This document shows, piece by piece, positions 11,084 to 19,726 of a stretch of 21,814 nucleotides of DNA (positions within the stretch are counted from its first letter, which is position 1; the number at the start of each line of letters is the position of its first letter). The notes under the pieces are model-generated. The model searched no databases, was not told where the DNA came from, and worked only from the letters and a program-made list of their open reading frames with translations. The stretch lies in the NCBI RefSeq assembly GCF_000003605.2, contig NW_003111970.1, positions 794,284-816,097 of the forward strand. Reading direction: 5' to 3'. The translations under genes and the position numbers were made by a program. The DNA is from Saccoglossus kowalevskii (Eukaryota; Hemichordata; Enteropneusta; Harrimaniidae).

Positions 11084-13079
11084 ACTGTCTATTGTTAGTT
11101 AGAGCGGTGTGACTTTTCGTAGTGACAACATGGTTTAAGAATGATGTTTAATATCACAGTGCGTAGTAGTAACAAATAAAGCCACAAGCCACACAATAAA
11201 CATGTTGCGTACAGGATAATATAATAGTATCTGTAAAACAATGAGGGGACGCAAACGAACGTGGAGTTTCTTGTCATTACAAAGGCCAAACTCTATCATT
11301 TTCTTTTCATCTTTTGCACTGTCAAAACAATGACAGAATTTGTTTTGCGGTTTACCAGATCGAACGAAAAAAACTCACTAATGGTAGATCTGAAAAATAA
11401 TTCAAAGCACGGACGTAATTGAATTCAGTTTTATTATTCCAATGCTCTGCCGCTACAAGTACGTCTTTGAGTACACTGCAGTGAGTGCCGTATGAACTTG
11501 AAGGACCTGCATGATGGAATAGAAAGAGGCACTTACCAGAACATTGCATATCTTGACATTTAGGTTCCCGTATGCGCCACTGAATCGAGTCAATGTTAGC
11601 GCATCTTACAGATCTACCCAAGTACTTGAGTGATAATACTGTATGTCGTTTTTGAATGTTTGCTTTGATAGGAAAATAAATACTATAATAATAGTATACC
11701 CATCCCCGTTTCTGACCTCAGGGGAAAAGAGCGTTTTTGTCTAATGGCCTTGAAATCAGAAATAAAGAAGTATTTTTCAAACTTAGAATACTGGTATTTC
11801 CCTTTATCTCTCAGAATAGAAGTAGTGTGATTTTAAAGTCTTCTTTAATTTATATACAAATAATTCCTGGAGGTTATTACATTTGAATACATGTGTGTAA
11901 CTCCGTCACACATAGAAATAAGATACATGTATATTATTCTCTCTGACTCTTACACTTTCAAAAACGATGGTGTTTTTCACCCCAATTTTCTCCCAGATTC
12001 AGTATAAATTGAAAGAGTTTATGAGTAATTCTCAGAGAAAGAAGCATATAATGATCACACAGAGTGTCACCCCCGGGGTTTGTCGTGACAAGTTACGAAT
12101 TGATTATGTGGCGTCACGTAGCATGTTGACAGCAACATGCTTTTTTCATCTCAGCTTGTTTCTTCATGCGTAAAGATTGTGGGGTTAGTTCTGAATATAT
12201 GGCTTTTAATCACGTAAGCTTTGTAGCCCAGTAAGCATTTTTTCTTAGCAATATCTGAACATGTCAAACACCCGCCAATTTAGGCGAAATCTACCACAAC
12301 GTAAAGTTGATTTTATTTTAATTTCATACATTGACGATTTCAAGTGTAGCTCACCGGATGGCCATGTCACTGTATTTGAGTATCTCTGGAGGGATTCAGA
12401 TGTACAAATAGATATAACTGAAATAATACAGATACTATGAGATTATCAGGTGAAAGCCGCAAAGATAATGAACGACGTAAGTGTGTCGACCGACCGACGG
12501 TCGATGTGATCGTGTAATGTCAGGGTGCATTTTTTGCTGTTTCCTTGTATTACCTTATAATTAATTATATATCTTCCCAATTTGTCCATGTGTGAAGTGT
12601 GAAGCCAAGAAATGATTAAAAATGTCAAAATGAATGGAATTTTCTCGCTATGAACTTAGTTTTCTAACGTCGACGCCATCACGGTAAACGTTCGTTTCAT
12701 ATTTGAAATAAAGTAGGTTGCACCTACCTTGTGTATCACTGTAAAACTACGGCACTCAGTAACTCACGGGGACATGTTGAAAGACGTGTGTGATTACACA
12801 TTAATTCAGCCGGTGTAACAAAGCAAAAAGTAATCCGACGACTGCTTACTAGTATACACAGAATGTTACGATACATTGTAGTCGGGGGACAATATAGTTG
12901 TCCAACAAACAGCATGTTAACATGATCGTCGGGGTGTAAAACTCTTACAAATCAATATACATGCTTGCCTAGCGCATCATTGACTATTCACTAGTGTTCA
13001 TTGGATTCGCAGCAGGGTGAATGTTTTATTTGTCGATGCCGGGAACACATACAGAGACAAATAGGATTCGAGTAAGATA
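11084..13079. other. Noncoding stretch
   Basis: No gene that I can support. A minus-strand frame at 11352-11621 contains a weakly module-like exon candidate, discussed under findings. A short inverted repeat TCGACC/GGTCGA lies near 12486-12504. The other open frames (11095-11289, 11967-12173, 12446-12628) are of chance length. Confidence 0.5.
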
Positions 13080-13116
13080 TGTGTGTGTGTGTGTGGGTGG
13101 GTGTGTATGTGTGTGT
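13080..13116. repeat. (TG)n microsatellite, imperfect
   Basis: About 37 bases of alternating TG with a few GGG and AT interruptions. Alternating purine-pyrimidine tracts of this kind can adopt Z-DNA, but no functional link is visible. Confidence 0.9.
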
Positions 13117-14079
13117 AAGAGCGTGATGCATAGTGATGAATCAAATAACAGATTAATTGTTCGCGTGTCTTATTTTCTTAAACTATGAGAATCTTGAGTT
13201 CGGAAACAAGCGCGTGCGCACCTCAACAAGTCCGTTGTAAATATACATTATTATTTGATTGTACTGAACAATGTTGAACCATGCAATAATAATATAATAA
13301 GTTATTTGTATAACAGACTTCTTGACTGTGCAACTATGTAATGTTAGAACAGTGAGCTAATTCTCTATTCTCACCATCATAGGTAGATTTTGCACGGGTC
13401 ACTGTGCATTACGTTTGCATTCGAGTCGGAGCATATACACAACGGTGATTTGTTACGTCGACAAGCAAAAAAAAAACTTTTCAACAAATAAGCTGCTCTC
13501 TGGTAGATCTGACTGTTAGGTGTTACGGTTTGGTAGCCAATCAGGCACAATTTTATAAGTAGCCTCGCTTTGACTCCGATAATAGTAATGCATTACATTC
13601 GCATTGAGATTCCCATGATGTAATGAATTGAGGTTTGTATAGATTCCAAGCATGCACAATGTGTAACGTAATGGCAATCAACACATATACATACTTTCCC
13701 TGAACATCTCATTAGTACAGTATATTAAGACATGTATACAGAATTCCCAAATCTTGTTAGTGAATTCCCGATGGTCTGTCCAGAGTTAACGAGAATATTA
13801 TAGGTACCTGCCTACTGATGATTAAAATATGTGCTTTCACTTGCAGAACAGTTGTCTCATTTTTAAAGTTTTAATTTCAAATTGTGAACATTAATTGAAT
13901 TCAACATTTTACGAATAACTTGTTCATGTTTCATTAAACGCAAGGTGTGTGACATTATAAATTTATTCTGATATTATACACAGTGACAGAAACATATGTA
14001 TAAACCAAATATAGTATGCCAGTGTTATGTTGCCACCAAAATACACCATTCTTATCCCCCTCGTTGGGTTTGTTCACTC
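13117..14079. other. Noncoding stretch
   Basis: A+T-rich DNA with no recognised feature. The minus frame at 13955-14152 begins with TTG and is of chance length. Confidence 0.5.
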
Positions 14080-14092
14080 TAACCTTTGACCC
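14080..14092 (-). promoter_or_regulatory. DR1 nuclear-receptor-like element
   Basis: On the minus strand this reads GGGTCAAAGGTTA: two AGGTCA-type half-sites spaced by one base, 11 of 13 identical to DR1 (RXR/HNF4/COUP-TF class). It lies about 1.75 kb beyond the receptor stop codon in the receptor's transcription direction. Confidence 0.25.
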
Positions 14093-14533
14093 TGTGATGT
14101 CGGATTTATTTATTTCTAATAAAGCCTGGAGATAATTCGTTGAATCGTACAAATTAAGATCACTGGCAACAGTTTGGCTTTGTATATGTCACATTAGGAT
14201 AGTATATAGTAAATAGTAAGAATTAATACACTTCGATGTACACATATTTACATACAATATATGTAGACACGTACATTATTTGCAATAAATACCGTATCCA
14301 TAGCTACAAATATAATTAAAATAGATATATATATATATATTGATTATATGACGGAATAATTACAGATATAAATCTCTTTGTTGCAAACATGGTTACAATG
14401 AACATTGAGATTAACAACAACCCATGCACCAAGGTGTCGTTTTGCAAGCTACTACCCCGGATATTTATAGCTGGTGAGAATGTAGCAGGAAACCACAAAG
14501 AAGAAAAGTCAATGTCTCGTAAAAATGAATCGT
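14093..14533. other. Noncoding stretch between DR1-like elements
   Basis: Contains the (TA)n tract at 14325-14341. Overlapping open frames on both strands (14316-14546 minus, beginning with GTG; 14389-14571 plus, beginning with ATG) show no recognisable protein. Confidence 0.45.
14325..14341. repeat. (AT)n microsatellite
   Basis: Uninterrupted AT dinucleotide tract of 17 bases. Confidence 0.9.
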
Positions 14534-14546
14534 TGACCTTTGCCAC
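14534..14546 (-). promoter_or_regulatory. DR1 (HNF4/RXR-like) element
   Basis: On the minus strand this reads GTGGCAAAGGTCA, which differs at one position from the widely used HNF4/PPAR-RXR DR1 form GGGGCAAAGGTCA. It is the second DR1-like site within 460 bases, in the same orientation as the one at 14080. Confidence 0.3.
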
Positions 14547-14590
14547 AATAACCTTTAGTAGTAGATGCTAGTCAAAGTAGTGTTGTTGAG

Positions 14591-14603
14591 CCCCCCCCCC
14601 CCC
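14591..14603. repeat. Poly-C tract (13 C)
   Basis: Thirteen consecutive C, the longest C run in the window and very unlikely by chance in A+T-rich DNA. The length is liable to sequencing or assembly error. Confidence 0.9.
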
Positions 14604-15055
14604 ATAGATATAATCACCACCTTTCTGTTTTAACATGTTTTTACCCTGCGCGACGGCTATTAGTGTTAGCGAAACGAGAATAGATATGTAACGGGCTTTT
14701 TAATACAAATAACCCTCTGAGATATGCTATTACAGAGAATTATTGTGACTGTGTCGGACAATTACGATATCTTGTCAATTTATTAACATTTGATTGCATT
14801 TCATACCGATAGCTACAAGACAATCTCAGTTTGTATAGCTAACCTCCGATGTTAAGCGCTCATGAAACCTGCATCAATTCCTAATCAGGTAATCCCATCG
14901 GTGGGTAAGGGCTTATAAGTCACATTTGTATTCTTAGATGTATACGATTTAGTATGCATCAGGTTGTAAGTCCACGCTGATTATGGATATAAAGAGCAAT
15001 ATGACAGAATCTATAGTCAATTATCGCTCACAATCAAAACAATTAGTTTGACTTA
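14604..15055. other. Noncoding stretch, possible far end of receptor 3' UTR
   Basis: It contains the first canonical AATAAA on the minus strand beyond the receptor stop codon, at 14779-14784 (about 1.06 kb downstream). That would allow a long 3' UTR. No gene is visible. Confidence 0.4.
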
Positions 15056-15068
15056 TGCCCTCTAGCGA
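15056..15068 (-). promoter_or_regulatory. CTCF-like motif
   Basis: On the minus strand this reads TCGCTAGAGGGCA, matching 12 of 13 positions of the CTCF core (only position 1 differs). It forms a divergent pair with the plus-strand match at 15287. A string match; CTCF is conserved in Bilateria, but these could equally be repeat-derived. Confidence 0.35.
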
Positions 15069-15081
15069 TGAACTGCGTGTG

Positions 15082-15089
15082 TGACGTAA
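15082..15089 (+). promoter_or_regulatory. CRE-like TGACGTAA
   Basis: TGACGTAA is a common bZIP (ATF/CREB/PAR) site variant, seven of eight bases of the CRE palindrome. It lies 14 bases right of the CTCF-like motif at 15056-15068. Confidence 0.25.
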
Positions 15090-15286
15090 TTGATGACATG
15101 GGAGCTATTCATGTGTCGATATCGTTTTGATCTGTATATAGACCTTCATAAATGAAAATTGGGTAATTTACAAGACCTAACTATATTCTAGATGACGTCC
15201 GGATAAAAGAAAACAAACACAGGTATTGATTTCAACGACATTGACCTCACCCATTCACGTGGTTTTGACGACACACAAGCGCTCCG

Positions 15287-15299
15287 ACACTAGAGGGCG
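15287..15299 (+). promoter_or_regulatory. CTCF-like motif
   Basis: ACACTAGAGGGCG matches 12 of 13 positions of the CTCF core (only position 1 differs). It lies about 0.54 kb beyond the receptor stop codon and points away from the minus-strand match at 15056, giving a divergent arrangement such as is often seen at chromatin domain borders in vertebrates. Confidence 0.35.
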
Positions 15300-15842
15300 T
15301 AGTTATAGAAACAGCATAGTGGTTCGCGTAATTGATGCCTGGCATAAACAGTCATTATCAGCCAACAGAGGGAGTGTTAAACACTAGTTTGTTACACATA
15401 ATCAATTTATAACATTTATGAATTAAATGGATAGATTGGCAAATAATCAGATAACAAAACATATATGTTGCCTCCTGCGTATGAAGTTGTCATAATCTAT
15501 CCTAATATTAAATAACTGATTGCACCCATAAAATATCAAATATAAACTGGGTACCAATAACACTTCAACAAAAACCAGGTAATTTAGCTGCAGATTCTGT
15601 AAATACGGTAGATAAAAATAATCTACAAATAATAAAACACCAGTAAACTAAATTATTCTGTTAAATTTAAACAGACCTCTCACATATAACAACAACGGTA
15701 TATTGTCTGATGAGATCAGGCAGTCGAAATGTCCGGTGGTACTAAAACAGGAAATAAATAAAGGCAATTCCATATGCTCTTCTGTAGTCCACTGCACTTG
15801 GGAATATGGCTGTCGGTAATGTGTAATTATATTATCGAGTTC
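15300..15842 (-). other. Probable receptor 3' UTR and flank
   Basis: This is the A+T-rich region immediately downstream of the receptor stop codon on the minus strand. No canonical AATAAA occurs here. A variant TATAAA lies at 15406-15411 (about 430 bases after the stop), and the first AATAAA is farther on at 14779-14784. The transcript end is therefore uncertain. Confidence 0.45.
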
Positions 15843-16217
15843 TTAGCAATGCATTCCACCGTTGCTATATGGAGATAGACTGTTCTCTTTCCGTAGTGTC
15901 ATCTTGAAGCTGCCCACCTGGGTTGTGTATGTGCTGACCCTCCTTAATGGACCCTTTTCCGTGGGTGTGTAATGGACGCACGGCAAGAAACGAAACACAT
16001 ATTTAAACCCATTTCTGAACTTGGCGTTCATCCAACAGTACACAAACGGGTTGTAGACACAGTTACTCATAGCTGTCCAATGTACGGCGAAGTAGACCAC
16101 TTTTATGTAGCGGAACATCGTTATTTCATTATGATAGTCCAGAAGCAGGGTGAATGTGTGGATGGGTAAATAACATAACGCAAATATCAGAACTATCAAC
16201 GCGAACATCTTGACAAG
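15843..16217 (-). CDS. Neuropeptide receptor (class A GPCR, tachykinin-type), last exon
   Basis: This is the 3' terminal exon of a rhodopsin-like peptide receptor, a seven-helix membrane protein that signals through G proteins. It encodes 124 residues plus TAA. Exon residues 1-26 begin LVKMF and form TM6, with CYLP at 15-18 where the family has CWxP. TM7 runs from about residue 37 to 60 and ends in NPFVY (56-60). Then comes CWMNAKFRNGF (helix 8), a probable palmitoylation cysteine at 80 (PCV), and a basic, Ser/Thr-rich tail ending GGMHC. HWTAMSN before NPFVY, and TQVGSFK in the tail (compare TQGSVYK in vertebrate neurokinin receptors), favour a tachykinin receptor; luqin/RYamide or NPFF-type receptors are alternatives. 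The start is set by a 3' splice site (pyrimidine-rich tract, then CACAG, at 16218-16222), phase 0. The open frame reaches 16316, but the 33 codons upstream are intron. TM1-TM5 are not in the exon. Family very likely; subtype moderate. Confidence 0.9.
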   Translation of the reverse strand, partial: LVKMFALIVLIFALCYLPIHTFTLLLDYHNEITMFRYIKVVYFAVHWTAMSNCVYNPFVYCWMNAKFRNGFKYVFRFLPCVHYTPTEKGPLRRVSTYTTQVGSFKMTLRKENSLSPYSNGGMHC

Positions 16218-16244
16218 CTGTGAAAGCAATAAAAAAAACATCAG
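16218..16244 (-). other. 3' splice site of receptor intron
   Basis: Read on the minus strand, this segment has a branch-point-like CTGAT with its A at 16241 (23 bases from the intron end), then a run of eight T, ATTGCTTTCAC and the terminal AG at 16219-16218. This is a textbook metazoan acceptor. It marks the exon start at 16217, just before TM6, where vertebrate neurokinin receptor genes also have an intron as I recall. Confidence 0.8.
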
Positions 16245-18113
16245 ACAAATAAACTTATTTAATTTCATTAATTCCTTATATGAGATAAAGAGATCTATGC
16301 GAAAAAACGTCGTCATTTTTATAATTTAAATATAGAAGTTTGCATGTATCGTACTGCGTATCACACTCACGCTTTATTACATAGCGTGCCGTTGGTGGCG
16401 TGTTCTAATTAAAAACTGCCAACTTAAAGTTAGTCAGATTTTTAGGAAAGAAAATACACATGCTTTTTAAGAACAATGCATAGATATGTACGCCGTCATA
16501 GAATACAACGTTTTCATATGTTGATGATATTTTAGTCTGTTTGTATGAATTAACATCCATCTGCTTGAATTTATACCAGCTTGAAAAAAATTACCAGCTG
16601 AATTTGAACAAGTTTTTTGCTATTATATTTGAGAACCCAATTATAACAATAATGCTTCGAGATCAGTACGTGCGTGGATTACAAGATAAGATATTGGTCA
16701 TTAATCAATCGGGTTCAACAGCCAAATGCAAGAACCCTGGCAACATAAATTTACCATGGTAGAAATATACACAAACGGAAATCATCTATTGTGTTGTCTT
16801 ACTCTAACTGCCTCATGACCCACCCCGAGATGTTTGGAAACTGGCGTGATCATGATTTTCAGGTGTCAGCTTCTACTTTAAAACAAATGTATATGACCAT
16901 TAGAGTTACTTCGAGCATATTACGATGATTATATATAACATATGAATAACGGTAACATATCAGTACTGCTGCCATCGTTTATCTGTTTGATATCCAAGAG
17001 GGAAGTGACTATCCGGAATTAATTATTACCGGAATTTCCCTTTAGACGTGGAAACTCACGATCCCTCGGGAAATCAGGGGACCTGCATAGCGACACCGCA
17101 CATTACATTTTCATCGTAATTGAGACTCACTGGACACTAGAAGTACTAATATCACAAGGCAGGTGTGCAACGGATTCACAATTATTCGCTTAATCTTGAC
17201 GACAGAAACCAATGATTCCTGTGCTTGTGGCATTCGTTTGAAAGCTCTTATACACACGAGGCCTAGACTGACGTACACACTGCTGTTTCCAGTACGCCAC
17301 ACAATAATCTGGAATACAGTAGATAATGTGAAGTCACAATTGGTAGCCACATTATCGTGACAGTATATACTGAATAAGATGAACGGAAAACACACAATAA
17401 ACCATTTTCTGTTCACTGCGAGATTACGCGTTATGCGTTAATTCGAACGTAAAAAGGGGACAAACAAGGGTCTCAGTGTCGCTCAGAATTCGACGAACGC
17501 GATAATGTTATGGAGGTGTTCTATGCGTCGCACTTAATAATAAGCTATACTCATTCGGTGATCCCAAATTTAAATGGAGTAAGTGTATCCCAACGTCATA
17601 TCCCCCCCCCCCGGAAATCGGCAATTCGACATTGACCTATACAAAAACAGAAATTCAAGTTCGAAATCAAATTATTCGATGATTTTTGCGGTTCAATCCG
17701 CGCATTTTCCGCAATACGCGAGATGATCTTTGATAACTGATATTTTCGGATTTAGTAATACGTAATCATGACTTAGGTCAATATCTTTCTGATTACTGAA
17801 AGAAGAATATAAAACATAATCACTAGTTATTCATGCCGAAATATCTTTTCGAAATTGATAAATCATCCCAATTTAAAACGTATGTTTATGAATGTTTAAA
17901 ATTGGATATGGTCGCGACACACAGCAGACGCACGTCATCCTAACGACTGACAACAATATAGGTTAATTTGAACTGAGTCCTAATATGAGTAATCATGGTA
18001 GACCAAGGCATTTTATAATCACATCACACAACATTATTTAGTCACGTGCTTCTATATTTTTAAAAACTAGTTGAGAATTAAAACAAACTTTTGTAACTGG
18101 AACTGTGTTAATG
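16245..18113 (-). other. Probable receptor intron, no exon recognised
   Basis: By position this is intron upstream of the TM6-TM7 exon. I looked for a TM5 or earlier transmembrane exon on the minus strand and found none I could defend. The 101-codon minus frame at 17111-17416 begins with GTG and has hydrophobic ends and a donor-like CCAGTGAGT, but it matches no receptor segment. A poly-C tract lies at 17602-17612. Confidence 0.5.
17602..17612. repeat. Poly-C tract (11 C)
   Basis: Eleven consecutive C in A+T-rich flanks, of the same kind as those at 7301 and 14591. Confidence 0.9.
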
Positions 18114-18300
18114 CGCCACAGTTGTCACGATAGGTCACGTGTGAGTTCTGTGTGACGTATACGCCGCGTGTAATTTGTTTGTTTACTCGAGATTTTAACG
18201 AGCGCTGCGTTCCGATTGTAGCGCGTTTACGTTTATTGATTGTCTTATTTTACGTGGTATAACAGGAGACTGCATCATTTGGCTGACTGTATATAAATCA
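18114..18300 (+). promoter_or_regulatory. CpG-dense block with TATA-like box, possible promoter
   Basis: I count about 16 CpG in the first 145 bases. It includes GTCACGTGT around the E-box at 18136-18141; another E-box lies just outside at 18043-18048. It is followed by TATATAAAT at 18290-18298. CpG density then TATA would fit a plus-strand promoter firing near 18320. No coding exon follows immediately, so the call rests on composition and motif only. If the receptor intron spans this point, it could instead be an intronic enhancer or alternative promoter. Confidence 0.25.
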
Positions 18301-18387
18301 GTTCAAATAATCGATATCGAAACGTTCTACGGTATTTGCATGGCATAACTGAGCAAGTTAATCAGTTTAGCATTTGCGTCAGTGCAT

Positions 18388-18438
18388 TTATAAAGTCTGT
18401 GTTTCTAATTATGATTTTGTGTTATAAAGTCTGTGTTT
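18388..18438. repeat. 34-bp tandem duplication
   Basis: TTATAAAGTCTGTGTTT occurs at 18388-18404 and again, identical, at 18422-18438, 34 bases apart. The following bases also match imperfectly (CTAATTA against TAAATTA). This indicates a recent local duplication. Confidence 0.85.
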
Positions 18439-19559
18439 TAAATTACGTTACTCATTCTTGTCACGACCCTGCCAGTTTCGTTGCGTCGCCAGTTGCATAA
18501 ATATAATCCAGTGGTTATTCGAGTGCCTTCATGGATATGTAAACGTTTGCAATATTGCTTATCATGAACTATTAAATGGTTTCCTACTCGGCAACCACTT
18601 AGCTGAATGCTATTGTTGTTCACTATAGTAACGAAAGATCCTTCATCCATGTTTATTATACAACACAAAGCTCTATTGAATTCGCATATTCACTGCACTA
18701 CGCCTGTCGACATTAGAGCCTACTTCTTAGTTTGTGCTCAATACCGTATATACTCCGGGGTTGTTTTTTAAGTCAATTACACGCTAATGACCTTTTCATG
18801 GAAGCTGCACACATTCAGTGTTCCGGGAATATATATTTAGCTCATAACTTTCACCGATGGTATTGTCCATGAGCCTTTCTATTATCACTTGATTGAATGT
18901 GCGTTTCCTATAGACACTTTAAGAAAGTGTACGACCTTACTTAAATCACAGAGAAGGAAATGTACATCGCTGATCGCTGAATAGTAAGAACATCTATGTG
19001 CCGTTCTGTTCAATCAGACGATTGCATATAAATGGGCCGCACATGTTAAGATAGCACATGAATATAAGGGTAGGTAGGGTCTAATCGAGTAAAGACAATA
19101 AGTTTCCAAAAAATGGCATTATGGGTTTGTTGCATGCTCGAATAATAAATCATGGCCGCCGAGGTCTCGTTGAGCAATACGACTTGTCCCACATAAATGT
19201 TGTTCGTTATATTCTCCTTCGCCATTATACTTTTCTAAATAACGTGAACGCAAGGGCACGCGATGACGGCATAGAAAGGTACAATATTGGCGGGGGGGGA
19301 TAAACAGATTGTTTGGTTCTCTCGCTTACAACGAGCAATTGACGTTAGTTCTCGAGAATTCCTAAAAGAAAAAATATACATCCTTGTAATAAAAGGCATC
19401 ACATAATATACAATGTAGATACTGTTTGAAATAGATAAAATTTGATAGACTGCGTTGTTGTTTTTCAATTGAGCAATTAGGTATACAAACACATGTCGTC
19501 CTGTTTTAATACTTGTTCATTACATTCCTTCGATACATGGTTTAGTATAGAAACATCCG
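18439..19559. other. Noncoding stretch
   Basis: No supported gene. Frames at 18438-18668 (minus, TTG start), 19121-19303 (plus, ATG start) and 19235-19492 (minus) are of chance length without recognised motifs. Eight consecutive G lie at 19292-19299. Confidence 0.45.
19292..19299. repeat. Poly-G tract (8 G)
   Basis: Eight consecutive G; the plus-strand counterpart of the poly-C tracts elsewhere in the window. Confidence 0.9.
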
Positions 19560-19647
19560 GGGAATTGTGCAGTCCACTGAAGCGTGTATTGACCGGTACC
19601 GCTGCTGTCTATACACAACGTTGCTATGCAAAGAACGTTGGGTAAAG

Positions 19648-19726
19648 ATGGCAGCGCTCACAAAAGTTCAGATGGATTTGCTTAACGGCGATATTTGTGA
19701 ACTCCTGTATAACTTCGAGGAGGCAT
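19648..19726 (+). CDS. Candidate first coding exon of an unrecognised gene
   Basis: The first ATG of this frame sits in AAAGATGGCAGC. That is a strong initiation context (purine at -3, G at +4) and a one-base variant of AAGATGGCGGC, the YY1 site often placed over start codons of housekeeping genes. The peptide begins MAALTKVQMDLLNG and continues DICELLYNFEEA, amphipathic and helix-like. I do not recognise the family. Codons here are richer in G and C than the flanks. A GTAATG donor follows GGAGGCAT, so the exon would end at 19726 in phase 1; read on without splicing, the frame stops after 44 codons at about 19780-19782. An RFX X-box-like GTTGCTATGCAAA lies just upstream (19620-19632). No downstream partner exon was found before the minisatellite. 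It could be noise; a short open frame like this is common by chance. Confidence 0.22.

Noticed and set aside
14316-14571. Overlapping frames on both strands, one with a hydrophobic stretch
   Set aside because: No family recognised. The minus frame begins with GTG. It lies beside a microsatellite, and coding on both strands at once is unlikely.
15972-16169. Plus-strand open frame of 65 codons
   Set aside because: Antisense shadow of the receptor exon.
16218-16316. The 33 codons in frame before the receptor exon (an M-initiated extension of the receptor frame)
   Set aside because: They include the pyrimidine tract and acceptor of the intron and show no receptor sequence. The apparent start at 16316 is not a real start codon for this receptor.
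17111-17416. 101-codon minus-strand frame with hydrophobic N-terminus, considered as a secreted peptide or receptor exon
   Set aside because: It begins with GTG with no upstream ATG, and its length is within chance for this composition (I estimate about two frames this long expected). No TM or peptide-precursor motif such as paired basic cleavage sites around an amidation glycine. The donor-like CCAGTGAGT alone is not enough.
17690-17704. GGTTCAATCCGC, a tRNA B-box-like string
   Set aside because: The flanks do not form a 5-bp T-stem with a 7-base loop, and no A box or acceptor stem is present at the right distance. Not a tRNA.
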